In this document: positions 19,889-29,266 of the stretch, piece after piece | Layout of the letters: each line of letters begins with the position of its first letter | Numbering within the stretch: the first letter of the stretch is position 1 | Assembly: GCA_004001285.1 (NCBI GenBank) | Contig: AP018697.1 | Location: 1,798,001 to 1,862,000 of the forward strand | Direction of reading: 5' to 3' | Source of the DNA: Arthrobacter sp. MN05-02 | Lineage (GTDB): Bacteria > Actinomycetota > Actinomycetes > Actinomycetales > Micrococcaceae | Length of the DNA: 64,000 nt | Notes under the pieces: generated by a model | The model's database searches: none | Told to the model about the DNA's origin: nothing | What the model saw: the letters and a program-made list of their open reading frames with translations, nothing else | Translations under genes and position numbers: made by a program

Positions 19889-20341
19889 TCAGCTGTGCGT
19901 CGTGTTCTCTCGTATGTCCTCGATACTCATTTCCGGTGCGCCGCCGGCCGCCGCCTCCGGGTCCATCCATACGAAGTCCCAGTGGTGGCCGTCTAGGTCG
20001 TCAAAGCTCTTCGAGTACATGAATCCGTGGTCCTGCTCGCCAGCCGGCGTAGCACCCGCCGCAAGGGCCTTCTCGTGCATGGCGTCGACCTCCTCCTTGC
20101 TCTCGGCGCTGAGAGCAAGCTGCACCTCGGTCGAGGTGGTGGCGTCGATGATCGATTTGCTTGTGAACTCGGCGAAGAAACCCCGCGTGAGCAGCATCGC
20201 GGTGATCGTGTCGCTGATCATCACGCTGACCGCGTTTTCGTCGCTGAAGCCCTCGTTGATGGAGTACCCGAGCGACTCGAAGAACGCACGCGACCGGTCT
20301 AGATCACTGACGGCCAAGTTGATAAAAATCGTGGTGGGCAT
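19889..20341 (-). CDS. VOC family protein (glyoxalase/bleomycin-resistance fold)
   Basis: A 150-residue protein with the two beta-alpha-beta-beta-beta modules of the vicinal oxygen chelate fold. It begins MPTTIFINLAVSDLDRSRAF and contains DLDGHHWDFVWMDP near the end, close to the glyoxalase-like group common in actinobacteria. The ligands for a metal are only partly conserved, so substrate and even enzymatic activity are uncertain. It is single on its strand, with the gap 19654-19888 showing nothing else. Confidence 0.85.
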   Translation of the reverse strand: MPTTIFINLAVSDLDRSRAFFESLGYSINEGFSDENAVSVMISDTITAMLLTRGFFAEFTSKSIIDATTSTEVQLALSAESKEEVDAMHEKALAAGATPAGEQDHGFMYSKSFDDLDGHHWDFVWMDPEAAAGGAPEMSIEDIRENTTHS

Positions 20342-20645
20342 CGGTGTACCGTCTCTTTTGGGGTGCCAGTGGTCCGCCGCCGCCGGTCATCAATGATGAT
20401 TGCGAGCGCTCGGCGATAGTGTCAAGCACCTGCCTAGCACCGGCGTCGCCCATCGGCATCGACTCTCCTTCCCCGTCCACGCACAATCACCACTGCTGGT
20501 GCGGCACAATTACATGTCATGACATCCGGCAGGGGATAGCTCGACACGCCTTTCCTGGTTGGTGACCCGCATCCTGGAACTGATGACGACCAGCATCGGC
20601 AATGGGGCCTTCGCCCAATATAAGAGTCAGCGGCCGTAGCAGGGG
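20342..20645. other. 304-base gap with a 12-base palindrome
   Basis: No gene is supported. ATGTCATGACAT at 20514-20525 is a perfect palindrome about 170 bases upstream of the VOC gene start, a possible repressor site. Confidence 0.35.
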
Positions 20646-21008
20646 TCAGGATCGCAGGATCTTCTCGATTCGCTTTCCTCGAGCCAGCTCATCGACAAGC
20701 TTGTCGAGATAGCGAATCGTCTGCATCACAGGGTCTTCGATGTCTTCGACCCGCACTCCGCACACGACGCCGGTGATCATCGCAGCATTGGGGTTCAGGC
20801 ATGCATCGGCGAAGAACGCCTCGAACGGAGTCTCCTGCGCTAGATGACGCTCAAGGGCGTTGTCATCGAAGCCGGTCAACCATGTGTCGACCTGGTGCAG
20901 CTCGGCTTTGGTGCGGCCCTTTCTCTCCACTTTCGTGACGTAGTGGGGATACACCGCAGAGAACGGCATCCGGTAGACCCGGGCCAGGGTCTTTTCGTCC
21001 GTCTTCAT
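20646..21008 (-). CDS. DUF2200 family protein
   Basis: A 120-residue cytoplasmic protein with the conserved DUF2200 features: VYRMPFSAVYPHYVTKVERK near the start, the WLTGFD segment and the C-terminal pattern GVRVEDIEDPVMQTIRYLDK followed by LVDELARGK. The length is normal for the family. No function is known for it. It lies alone between an intergenic stretch and the VOC gene. Confidence 0.88.
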   Translation of the reverse strand: MKTDEKTLARVYRMPFSAVYPHYVTKVERKGRTKAELHQVDTWLTGFDDNALERHLAQETPFEAFFADACLNPNAAMITGVVCGVRVEDIEDPVMQTIRYLDKLVDELARGKRIEKILRS

Positions 21009-21352
21009 GCCGCGATTTTACCGCTCGATGGCGAATCCGGTCCGACCTGCTCGCCCGGTGCGGTCTGCAAGACGCGCGTCGTGTTCCTGATCTCACTTCA
21101 TATGAGCATCTGACTTTACGACCATTCCCGCAACGTCTTGCTGACATGAGAGGCGCCCGTACGACGGTCGACTACTGATACGTCTCGTCACGACGAGAAA
21201 CAACGTCTCGAGTACCTGAAGCTTTCCAGACAATTCACTGAGGTACGGATTGCTTTGTCACACTGCCCAAAATCCGCGGTTGTGCACGTCGGGCACCGTT
21301 GTTCGCCGTCATCACTCGAAGGCGCTCCGGTTCAGTCGTTTCAACGCAGGAC
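21009..21352. other. 344-base gap without a supported gene
   Basis: Nothing recognisable. The sequence has weaker GC bias than the genes and several short frames without ribosome sites. Confidence 0.35.
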
Positions 21353-21997
21353 TTATGGATGGATCTGCTGGACGCGGGTACGGAGGTCCTGTGTGCCTTC
21401 GCCGCTCAGCTCCCCAAGACCGTAGGTGCGTCCGGTCAGCAGGAGCAGTAGTTCGGCGATGGGGCCTTGGATCAGTGGCCCGTCGCCCACTGTCCAGCCG
21501 GCGTCGGTTGCCGCCAGTCGGTATCCGGCGAATTTTTTCCGGGCCTGGAATGGGAAGGACTTGGTCCATACCCGCGCTGCCGCAGCGTGAGCCGCGGGCG
21601 TCGGCATCTCATGGCGCTGGTGAAGCGGCCGCAGGATGTCCTGGGTGTGGACGAGGACATCTAAAAGGGGTTCCAGAGGGGAGGTTCCCGGCGGATGGCG
21701 TCGGGAACCTGAGAACCGATGGTAGTCGCCGATGATGTCCGCCATGGGTCGTCGTGCCGCCTTCTTAGCTAGGCTGAAGACAGCTCTGTCGTAATTTCCT
21801 CTGGCCTTCACCAATGCTCCGGCGATGTGGAGGGCGGTTACCTGCGGGGATGAGATGACGTGTGCGGCGACGTCCCGCACGCTCCACCCTGGACAATGGG
21901 AGGGCGTCTCCCATTGCTCTGCGGTGAGGGTTTGTAGGGCGTCCGCCAGCGCTGCCCGCTCCGAGTCGACGTACAACCACACCTGGACCGTATCCAT
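21353..21997 (-). CDS. maleylpyruvate-isomerase-like (DinB/MDMPI fold) protein
   Basis: A 214-residue protein of the DinB four-helix-bundle family whose actinobacterial members use mycothiol as cofactor. The N-terminal domain has the typical SHCPGWSVRDVAAHVI segment (about residues 33-48), with His residues that bind a divalent metal. Reactions in the family are thiol-dependent isomerisations or conjugations; the substrate here is unknown. ATG at 21997 is chosen as GAGG is five bases upstream. The divergent MarR gene, 72 bases away, probably controls it. Confidence 0.82.
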   Translation of the reverse strand: MDTVQVWLYVDSERAALADALQTLTAEQWETPSHCPGWSVRDVAAHVISSPQVTALHIAGALVKARGNYDRAVFSLAKKAARRPMADIIGDYHRFSGSRRHPPGTSPLEPLLDVLVHTQDILRPLHQRHEMPTPAAHAAAARVWTKSFPFQARKKFAGYRLAATDAGWTVGDGPLIQGPIAELLLLLTGRTYGLGELSGEGTQDLRTRVQQIHP

Positions 21998-22025
21998 CAT
22001 GACCTCGCTAGAGTGGTACTTAATC

Positions 22026-22053
22026 CTGACCAATTGTAGTCAGTATTCCTGAC
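22026..22053. promoter_or_regulatory. overlapping inverted repeats in MarR intergenic region
   Basis: CTGAC (22026-22030) pairs with GTCAG (22039-22043), and the same GTCAG pairs with CTGAC at 22049-22053. The two overlapping repeats lie in the 72 bases between the divergent isomerase-like and MarR genes and are the likely MarR operator. Confidence 0.55.
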
Positions 22054-22069
22054 TGAAGTCGAGGGCAAC

Positions 22070-22522
22070 ATGGCAGATTATCCCGCTCCTGCAGAAGAGC
22101 TGAACACCGGGTTGTTACTCTTCATCCCCTACCGGGCACTGGAGAACCGCGTTTTCGATGCCCTCGCGGCCGCGGGTTTCGCTGATCTGACTCCCGCGCA
22201 GGCCCGCGTGTTCCAGCGGGTCGGACCGCACGGCACTCGGTTGACCGACCTCGCGGCACAAGCCCGGATCACCAAGCAATCGGCCAGTGTCCTCGTTCGG
22301 GAACTCGAGGACAACGCCTACATTTCCCGGATCCCCGATCCCTCCGATGCCCGGGCCCGCCTAATCGTCATCGGTCCCCGCGGCGCCGAAGCCATTCCGG
22401 TCGCTGCCAGGTGCATCGCCGAGGTCGAGGCGGAATGGCAGGCCTTCCTGGGCACGCGTCAATACCGACAATTGCGGGGTGCGCTCACCAACCTGCGCCA
22501 ACTGACTGACCCCTACCTGTGA
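22070..22522 (+). CDS. MarR family transcriptional regulator
   Basis: A 150-residue winged-helix repressor. The DNA-binding part includes LTDLAAQARITKQSASVLVR (about residues 62-85), followed by the wing with IPDPSDARARLIVI and a C-terminal dimerisation helix. It diverges from the isomerase-like gene with inverted repeats between them, the usual plan for a MarR protein that represses itself and its neighbour until a phenolic or thiol-reactive ligand appears. Confidence 0.92.
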   Translation: MADYPAPAEELNTGLLLFIPYRALENRVFDALAAAGFADLTPAQARVFQRVGPHGTRLTDLAAQARITKQSASVLVRELEDNAYISRIPDPSDARARLIVIGPRGAEAIPVAARCIAEVEAEWQAFLGTRQYRQLRGALTNLRQLTDPYL

Positions 22523-22661
22523 CACAACGGCGGGCCCCTGATCGTCTTCCTTCGATAGCTTTCCGATAGCTTTGCCGTCGTACGGGGTAAACGCTGAGAA
22601 GGTCACACTGCGGCAGATCACGGGCGAAGCCGCGAACCGGTTCGACGAAAGGAATCACTCT

Positions 22662-22781
22662 ATGGCGGATCGTGGAGGAATAGCGGACAAGGCTGAAGAT
22701 AATGCACGAGACAAAGCGGAAAAGGCCGATCAGGCCAACGCTGAGGACACCTTGGGCGGCAAAAACGGCGATCAGAAGTAG
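22662..22781 (+). CDS. 39-residue charged protein
   Basis: A very small, hydrophilic protein rich in Asp, Glu, Lys and Ala (MADRGGIADKAEDNARDK...). ATG at 22662 follows AAAGGAAT. It resembles short stress-related helical proteins of the CsbD kind in composition only. A hairpin lies 21 bases after the stop. Unknown function. Confidence 0.5.
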   Translation: MADRGGIADKAEDNARDKAEKADQANAEDTLGGKNGDQK

Positions 22782-22801
22782 ATTGATACCGTTGACGAAG
22801 G

Positions 22802-22826
22802 CCGGACCATCCCCCATGTGGTCCGG
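22802..22826. terminator. hairpin between convergent genes
   Basis: CCGGACCA (22802-22809) and TGGTCCGG (22819-22826) form an 8-bp stem with a 9-base loop between the 39-residue gene and the converging Xre-family gene. Confidence 0.55.
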
Positions 22827-22836
22827 ACGTGGGAAG

Positions 22837-23677
22837 TTACGGGACGGTGGAGTGTGTTCCGATGACGGCGAGTAGTTGTAGCTTCTCGTGGCTCTCGCTG
22901 CCGGGAACAGCCGTGTACACGAGCAGGCGATGCGATTGTTCCGGATCAAGGAGCGTCTGACAGGTCAGTTCCAGGCGCCCCACTGATGGGTGCAGGAATC
23001 GTTTGGTGTCGGGCGGGCGCACACCGACTTCAAGGCTGTCCCACACCGCGCGGAAGTCGTCGTTGTCCTGCAGTAGTGCCGCGAGTTGTGCAGGGCGTGA
23101 CCCCGGTCCCCGCAGGGCTGCGAGCTGACGCAAACCGGAGGCATATAACCGGGAGAGCTGATGACGTTCTTCGAGCGAGTAGGGCTCTCTCATCGAGGGA
23201 TCGGTGAACCACCGGTACCCGACCGAGCGCTCGGGACCCGTGTACTGCGTAGTGTCCCCGGTCAGGGCAACACCGAGAGGGCTTTGACGCAGCGTTTCGC
23301 CCAGCTCGGTGACGATTTCGGCGGGAGTGTCGGAGAGACGATCAAGGATGCGCAGCAGGCCGGGGCTCACGAAGTCGCTGGCCGTTCCGCGTACCGGCGG
23401 CTTGTGTCCGGCAAGACGGAAGATGTGATCGCGCTCGTCCAATGACAGGTGCAGCCCTTGAGCGATGGAGGCGATCATCTGCTCGGATGGGTGCGGGGCC
23501 GGTAGCCCGTTCCAGTCTCGCGTAGTAGTCGGTCGACATGTGGCAGAGAGCCGCGACCTCTTCACGCCGCAGCCCATTGGTGCGTCGCCGCTGGCCCCGC
23601 ATGACACCGACGTCCTCGGGCTGCAACGACTCGCGTCGGTGTCGAAGGAATGCTGCCAGGCCAGTCCGATCAATCAT
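22837..23677 (-). pseudogene. Xre/MmyB-like transcriptional regulator, frameshifted
   Basis: The N-terminal frame starts MIDRTGLAAFLRHRRESLQP (ATG 23677, GGAAAGAAG upstream) and gives the helix-turn-helix GLRREEVAALCHMSTDYYAR. At about 23490-23497 the frame changes; the second frame continues HPSEQMIASIAQGLHLSLDE and the MmyB-like ligand-binding domain to the stop at 22837. Together they make a normal regulator of about 280 residues. One extra base is the simplest explanation, so the gene is either freshly broken or misread. MmyB-type proteins often sit next to dehydrogenase genes; here DUF3159 and SDR genes lie divergently. Confidence 0.8.
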
Positions 23678-24005
23678 CAGGTTCTTCTTTCCGTGGGATG
23701 ACCCTGTTTCTACCTCACTGGCGCAGCGCTTATCCACGACCCGTGAATCCACCTCTCCGCACTCATCCCGGGCCCGTCCCCCTCTTGTCTCTCTCGTCTC
23801 CCTCTCGTCCGTGGAAGGAGGTCCAACCCTGAATCGATGGTCGCGATTGATGACGGTGACAGGAGGGACCACTCAGGTCCGCCTGTCTACTCACCTGTTG
23901 ACGGGCTGGCCAGGTGCTGTTGTAGGGGTGGATTGGCAGGTCCTGTTGGGAATGGTTGAAGTCATCGACGCTTGTGTCAAAGCCCCCTGATCTTAGGAGG
24001 AACAC
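23678..24005. other. 328-base divergent promoter region
   Basis: It separates the Xre/MmyB-like gene from the DUF3159-SDR pair. A strong ribosome site AGGAGGAAC precedes the ATG at 24006. I see no gene and no convincing operator. Confidence 0.4.
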
Positions 24006-24899
24006 ATGAGTCAGTCATCTACCACCGGCACCTTCACCGAAAGCTCTACGGCAGGTCCGGGCGTTGTCATGCTCAATGGGTCGTTGAGTCCGAGCGCGAA
24101 TGTTCGCCGGATACTCGGTCTACCCGAGCAGGCCGAACGCTCTGAGGCCCGCGCCACAGCTGACTGGGCGTGGGAACGCGTCGGCGGACCGGTCGGGTTC
24201 GTCTCCGCTGTGACGCCGACCATCGCCTTCGTGGTCACGGATCTGGTCGCCGGGCTCACGCCCGCGTTCATCGCTCTGGGGATCAGCGCAGTGATTGCAT
24301 GCCTGGTACGCCTGGTCCGGCGCGAACCACTCAGGTCCGCGATAGCCGGTCTGCTCGTTGCCGCGGTCTGCGCGGCAGTGGCCGCGCTGGCCGGTGAGGC
24401 GCGCGCCTTCTTCCTGCCCACCATGGTCCTGCCCGTTCTGTTCGTGGTGGCGTACATCATCTCGCTCGCCTCACGGCGCCCCCTGATGGGCCTGATCGTC
24501 AATCCGCTCTCCGGCGCGCCCCGTAGCTGGCGCACCCACCAGCACCTGCTGCGCCTGTACACGGTCAGCACACTCATCGGCATGGTCATGGCAGCAGCTA
24601 ACCTCGCAGCCCGAGTCGTCTTCTACCTCGCTGACCAGCCCGGAACTCTCGCGGTCGTCCAGGTCGTGGCCACCTCCGCCTTCGCACTGCACTTCGCCGT
24701 CACCTTGGTGCTGGCCCGCCGCATCGCCGGCACCCTCACCGCCCCGACCAACCCGACCACTACGTCCCTCACCACTACGTCCCTCACCACTGCACGCCGA
24801 CACCTCATCACCAGCACGTTCCCCGCTCCCACCACACCACACCACGCCACATCGAAGGAGAACCATCATGCCCCGCACACCGCACCTCACCCTGCCTGA
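24006..24899 (+). CDS. DUF3159 membrane protein
   Basis: A 297-residue protein. After about 55 soluble residues come five to six hydrophobic helices between about residues 60 and 240, with the DUF3159 segments [20 protein letters not shown] and [12 protein letters not shown]. The tail is a Thr/His/Pro-rich stretch that includes a short duplicated TTTSLT repeat and overlaps the start of the SDR gene by 32 bases, so the true C-terminus may be longer than in relatives. DUF3159 proteins resemble intracellular septation A-like membrane proteins; function unknown. Likely in one operon with the SDR gene. Confidence 0.85.
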   Translation: MSQSSTTGTFTESSTAGPGVVMLNGSLSPSANVRRILGLPEQAERSEARATADWAWERVGGPVGFVSAVTPTIAFVVTDLVAGLTPAFIALGISAVIACLVRLVRREPLRSAIAGLLVAAVCAAVAALAGEARAFFLPTMVLPVLFVVAYIISLASRRPLMGLIVNPLSGAPRSWRTHQHLLRLYTVSTLIGMVMAAANLAARVVFYLADQPGTLAVVQVVATSAFALHFAVTLVLARRIAGTLTAPTNPTTTSLTTTSLTTARRHLITSTFPAPTTPHHATSKENHHAPHTAPHPA

Positions 24900-25821
24900 C
24901 CTGACCGGACGCCGCGCTCTGGTCACCGGCGCCAGCGACGGAATCGGTCTCGGTATCGCCCGACAACTTGCCGCCGCCGGAGCTGAAGTCATCCTCCCAG
25001 TCCGCAACCGGACAAAGGGAGAGAACGCCCTGGCGAGCATCCGCGCTGAACACCCGACGGCGAAAGTGTCCCTGCGCGACCTCGACCTGTCCTCGCTCGA
25101 ATCAGTCGCGGCGCTGGGCCGGCAATTGCTCACCGAGGGCGCACCACTCCACGTCCTGGTGAACAACGCCGGTGTCATGACCCCACCGGAACGACAGACA
25201 ACAGCCGACGGCTTCGAACTGCAACTGGGCACCAATCACCTCGGGCACGTTGCACTGGTCGCACATCTGCTACCCCTCCTCCGCGCCGGGAAAGCACGCG
25301 TCACCTCGCAGATCAGTGTCGCTGCCAGGAGCGGGACGATGAACTGGGCCGATCTGAACTGGGAGACCAGCTACCGCGGGATGCACGCGTACAGTCAGTC
25401 GAAAATCGCTTTCGGGCTCTTCGGCCTGGAACTCGAACGGCGCAGCCGAGCCCATGGATGGGGAATCACCAGCAACCTGTCCCACCCGGGCGTAGCTCCG
25501 ACGAGCCTGCTGGTCGCACGGCCGGAAATACAGCGGGAGCACAACACCCCGCAGATCGCCGTGATTCGCAAGCTCTCCCGCGCCGGCATACTCGTGGGCA
25601 CCGTGGACAGCGCTCAGTTGCCCGCCCTCTACGCCGCGACCTCACCACAATCCCTCGGCGGGCGCCTCTACGGGCCAACCGGGCCCGGCAACCTCGGCGG
25701 CAGCCCCGGCGAGCACCGAATCTACCGTCCACTACGAGACCAGATCCAAGCAGAGCGAGTCTGGATCATCTCCCAAGAACTCACAGGCGTGTCCTTCAAC
25801 GAAACCACCCCGGCGATATAA
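24868..25821 (+). CDS. short-chain dehydrogenase/reductase
   Basis: A 317-residue NAD(P)-dependent oxidoreductase. The cofactor loop [12 protein letters not shown] lies at about residues 19-30, NNAGVM at about 95, and the catalytic Tyr/Lys in YSQSK at about 176-180 with the expected Ser upstream in SVAARSG. The sequence resembles the retinol-dehydrogenase/oxidoreductase-like SDRs. GAAGGAG lies upstream of ATG 24868. The overlap with DUF3159 suggests coupled translation. Substrate unknown. Confidence 0.92.
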   Translation: MPRTPHLTLPDLTGRRALVTGASDGIGLGIARQLAAAGAEVILPVRNRTKGENALASIRAEHPTAKVSLRDLDLSSLESVAALGRQLLTEGAPLHVLVNNAGVMTPPERQTTADGFELQLGTNHLGHVALVAHLLPLLRAGKARVTSQISVAARSGTMNWADLNWETSYRGMHAYSQSKIAFGLFGLELERRSRAHGWGITSNLSHPGVAPTSLLVARPEIQREHNTPQIAVIRKLSRAGILVGTVDSAQLPALYAATSPQSLGGRLYGPTGPGNLGGSPGEHRIYRPLRDQIQAERVWIISQELTGVSFNETTPAI

Positions 25822-26141
25822 GCACAATCCCGCCCTACGTGCGTGACCACTCCCTTCAGAATCACACAGTCGAACTAGCTTCGATGAGTATCACAGCGAG
25901 ACAGGGCCCGCGATAAAGCACCGACGCACGATAAGCGATTTTCTACCGGGCGCCAGCCATGTCGGGATACCTAGACCCACGACGCTCGGCCTTCGTCCCA
26001 CTCGTTCCTGAGGGACTTTCGGAGGCTCTAGGAAATGCGCGTAAATGCATTTGTGTCCTCAACATTCATATCCGCAACTTCGGCCTAGGTCATCGAGCAG
26101 AGCGATCAGAAACTAGATAGCCGTTCGAATCATCTATGAGT
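25822..26141. other. 320-base gap without a supported gene
   Basis: AT-richer than the flanks and without a recognisable gene. An AAATGCATTT palindrome lies at about 26044-26053 but has no clear context. Confidence 0.35.
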
Positions 26142-26171
26142 GAGGGGCGCGCCATTTCTGGCGCGCCCCTC
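26142..26171 (-). terminator. strong hairpin after the DUF2382 remnant
   Basis: A perfect 13-bp stem (arms 26142-26154 and 26159-26171) with a TTTC/GAAA tetraloop, 18 bases after the stop of the DUF2382 fragment on the minus strand. It now ends the LuxR-regulator transcript too. Confidence 0.8.
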
Positions 26172-26189
26172 GACGACATGGTGGAAGGG

Positions 26190-26357
26190 TCAGCGGTTGG
26201 TGCCGTCTCCGTCGACCTCGATGCGTTCCTCACGTACCTGCCCGTTGACTGTCTCCTGCTCGGTGACCGTCTCCTTATTCAGTCGTACGCGCTCGACCGG
26301 GACCGCTTCCTTCTGAACGACGGGGCGTTCCTCGTTCAGTTCGATAGCACTAGTCGG
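26190..26357 (-). pseudogene. C-terminal remnant of a DUF2382 (YsnF/AvaK) stress protein
   Basis: The minus strand encodes IELNEERPVVQKEAVPVERV and EQETVNGQVREERIEVDGDG before a TGA at 26190-26192. This alternating charged/valine pattern is the end of the DUF2382 domain found in PRC-barrel general stress proteins. The first half of the domain and the PRC barrel are gone. The fragment begins directly after the stop codon of the LuxR-type gene and is in the same frame, so a deletion seems to have joined the regulator to the old gene's tail and terminator. Confidence 0.7.
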
Positions 26358-27095
26358 TCACGCCGGGCTCCCGTTCTGACGGCTGAAGAGCGGACTATCG
26401 GATGTAGCGCCGCTTTGAGTCCGGGGGAATCCGTCTACGAAGCCGCTTTGTACCGCGAGTACTGCGAGCTCGACGCGGCTGAAAGCTCCCATCGTGTTCA
26501 TGATCCGGGCCAGATCAGCCTTGATCGTGGCGACGCTGACGTGAAGGGGCTTGGCGATTTCTGCGTTTGTGTAGCCTTTCGCCACTTCCCGCAGGATCGT
26601 TGATTCACGGGCGGACAGGGAGCGAAGGCGTGCGACTATTTTCGGGCTGACTGACGGCGGAGCGGGGCGATGCATGCTGTCGTCGTAATGGGACGTCACC
26701 TGCCCGCCGTGGTGCACCATGCGCAAGATTGCGCCGATGTCCTGGAGGCAGTCCCCGCCGCTGACGAGAACTCCCTCAAGGCGCATCTGGCGGGTTGCCA
26801 TGAGTCGCGCTGCGAGGACTTCCGTGGTCAGGACCACAATTTTCAGCGACTCGTCGATGGCGCGGGCAGCTCGAGCAACCATGTACACATCCGGTTCCGT
26901 GCTGGCGCTGAATAGAAGCACGTCAGGGGTTTCGGAGGTGAGCGCTGACATCGTCGTGGCCTCGTCGGTGCTCGTTCCGGTGACGGTGATGAAGGAGCAT
27001 GGTTTGAGGAGTTGCCGCAGTCCGGCAATCGTCAGGACGTCCTTTGACGCCAGATGGACCTTTACACAGTTCTGAGACCGTACTGCGATACGCAT
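26358..27095 (-). CDS. LuxR-type regulator with atypical receiver domain
   Basis: A 245-residue protein with NarL-like layout: a receiver-like domain (about residues 10-125) and a LuxR helix-turn-helix (about 165-225, LSARESTILREVAKGYTNAE). The site where the phospho-acceptor Asp should be reads DVLLFSAS, so the aspartate is replaced and phosphorylation is unlikely. No kinase gene is adjacent. It diverges from the coiled-coil surface protein (gap 27096-27352), which it may control. The last residues before the TGA join in frame to a DUF2382 remnant. Confidence 0.82.
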   Translation of the reverse strand: MRIAVRSQNCVKVHLASKDVLTIAGLRQLLKPCSFITVTGTSTDEATTMSALTSETPDVLLFSASTEPDVYMVARAARAIDESLKIVVLTTEVLAARLMATRQMRLEGVLVSGGDCLQDIGAILRMVHHGGQVTSHYDDSMHRPAPPSVSPKIVARLRSLSARESTILREVAKGYTNAEIAKPLHVSVATIKADLARIMNTMGAFSRVELAVLAVQSGFVDGFPRTQSGATSDSPLFSRQNGSPA

Positions 27096-27934
27096 GTTCC
27101 CTACTCGCCCCCGAGGTGGCCGACCCTGGCCACTCGTTTAGTGTGGCTGACCACTCGGATATTTTCCAGAGATTACTCAGGAGACTTACTAGCCGTTCGG
27201 TTAGAGAATGTCTGACCATGCGGCCGTGGCGCGAGTGCCGGGCGTGGTGTGGCATAAGAACTAGGGCACGGTCTCAAGGAATCCTTGGTTTCCACACCGC
27301 CCTGCTGGCTCGCTTCACTCAGGAAAGCATTCTTCAAAGGGGAAATACCGTCATGGCTCAGCACACCAAACTTCTTGCCGCAGGTTCGACCGCCGCTCTC
27401 GTAGCCGGCGGTCTTTCCTTTACCGCGGCGCCGGCTTCGGCCGCGCCGAACACGGCAGAGTGCCTCGCAGCCCAGGACCTGTTCCGGGCTGCGCTGGCGA
27501 ACGCCGACGCAGATCAGGCACTGTCGGATGAGCTGGGGGCAGCCCTGGAAGCCGTGCTCGTCGCCCTGGCCGAGCGTGATGCCCTGGTTGCGGCTGTTCC
27601 CGGTGACACGGAGGAAGCTCAGGCCGCCCTTGATGCGGCATTGGTTGTTCTTGCAGATGCGCAGGCCGACGTCGATGCCGCTCAGGACGTCCTCGACGAT
27701 GTGGAAGAGGACCAGGAACCCCTCGATCAGGCTGTCGTCGACGCACGAGCCGATCTCGACATCGCGGTGGGCGCCCTCGCTGCTGCTCAGGCCGACGTCG
27801 ACGCAGCCGTGACGGCGCGCGCGGACGCCGTAGCCCTCCTGGCGCAGCTCGAAGCTGACGTCGAAGCCGCTGAAACCAAGGTCTCCGTTGCCGTCGGTGT
27901 TCTCGCCGACTTGAACGGTGACGTCGATGCCGCC

Positions 27935-28123
27935 CAGGATGCCCTCGATGCCGCCGAGGAAGACCAGGTGGCCCTGGACGCCGCTGTCGACGTCGCACAG
28001 GATGCCCTCGATGCCGCCGAGGAAGACCAGGTGGCCCTGGATGCCGCTGTCGACGTCGCACAGAATGCCCTCGATGCCGCCGAGGAAGACCAGGGACCCC
28101 TCGACACCGCTGTCCTCAGCGCG
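27935..28123 (+). repeat. three tandem 63-base coding repeats
   Basis: Units start at 27935, 27998 and 28061 and encode 21-residue repeats of the type DALDAAEEDQVALDAAVDVA. Units one and two are nearly identical, the third has diverged at its end. Confidence 0.9.
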
Positions 28124-29077
28124 CAGGCCAACATCGACCGCGCCGAAGAAGCGCAGCTCGCCCTGGATGCTGCTGTCACTGCCGCCGAGGCGAACCTCGC
28201 CGTGGTCGTCGCCGCCTAAGCCGGATTGGATGCCGCCGTCGTGACCGCGGAAGCGGACCTCGAGAATGCTGTAGCAGCGCGACCCGTCCTGGCGGGCAAT
28301 GTCGTGGATCTGACGCTCCGGCTCGAGGCTGCAGAGGGGGCTCTGCCCGGGCTGCAGGCCGCCGTGGACGCTGCCGCCGCGAATGTGACCATTGGCGCTA
28401 ACACCGTCAACGGACTGCAGGTCGAAGCGAACATCGCCGCTGGTGTCCTCAATGAAGCACTCGCTGTCCAGGCTGGAGTCATCGCCGAGGCTCAGGGCGC
28501 CGTGAACGTTGCCAGCCAGAACGCTGCGGTCACCAACACGGCAGTCCTCACTGCGCAGGCGAATCTGGCCCTGGCAGTCGGGACTGGAGATCAGGCACTG
28601 ATCAACGCGGCCGCAGCAGCTCTTGATCAGGCCAACATCGACAACGCGGCCGCACTGACCGTCCTGGCAGATGCCCAGGCCGCCCTGGTTGCCGTGTCCG
28701 TCGATTCCCCGGCGGTCGTCACTGCCCGCGCGAATCTCGCAGCAGCCACATCGGCTCTGGCCGGCGCCCAGCTGACGCTCGGTGGCCTGCAGGCCACCCT
28801 CGTCGCCGCCGTCAACGCCGATACCGCAGGCGAGACTCTTGTCGCTGATCTTCAGGCCGAGCTCGGCCTCGCGAGCGGTGCGGTGGCCGCGAACGAGCAG
28901 GCGATCATCGCGCTCGGGATCACACTCGATGATGCCAGAACTGCTGCGACTGCCAACCTGCAAGCCACCCTCGATCTCGGGGCCCTCCTCGATGAGGCCG
29001 AGGCAGAGCAGGCCGAAGGCGTGGCGGCGATCGCGGCCCTGCGGATCGTCCTCAACGTGGCGCTGGCGGATCAGAGC

Positions 29078-29266
29078 GAAGGCACCGAAAGGATCGCCGA
29101 CCTGCAAGCCACCCTCGACGCAGCCGTCGCACTGCAGACCGAAGGCACAGAAAGGATCGCCGACCTCCTAGCCTCCCTCGACGCAGCCATCGCACTGCAG
29201 ACCGAAGGCGCCGAAAGGATCGCTGCCCTGCAAGCCTCCCTTGACGAACTCGAGGAGGATCGGGAC
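29078..29266 (+). repeat. second array of three 63-base coding repeats
   Basis: Units start at 29078, 29141 and 29204 and encode EGTERIADLQATLDAAVALQ-type 21-residue repeats. The period equals that of the first array (three heptads), but the sequence is different. Confidence 0.9.

Noticed and set aside
26136..26603. A plus-strand frame of 155 residues
   Set aside because: It lies antisense to the DUF2382 remnant and the LuxR gene end and starts within the terminator hairpin.
27173..29107. A 644-residue minus-strand frame rich in Gly, Asp and Ser opposite the coiled-coil gene
   Set aside because: It is the complement of the repetitive coding sequence and lacks start signals; the plus strand has signal peptide and anchor.
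27935..29266. Regular 63-base repeats as a CRISPR-like array
   Set aside because: The units are contiguous, have no spacers and keep the reading frame of a coiled-coil protein.
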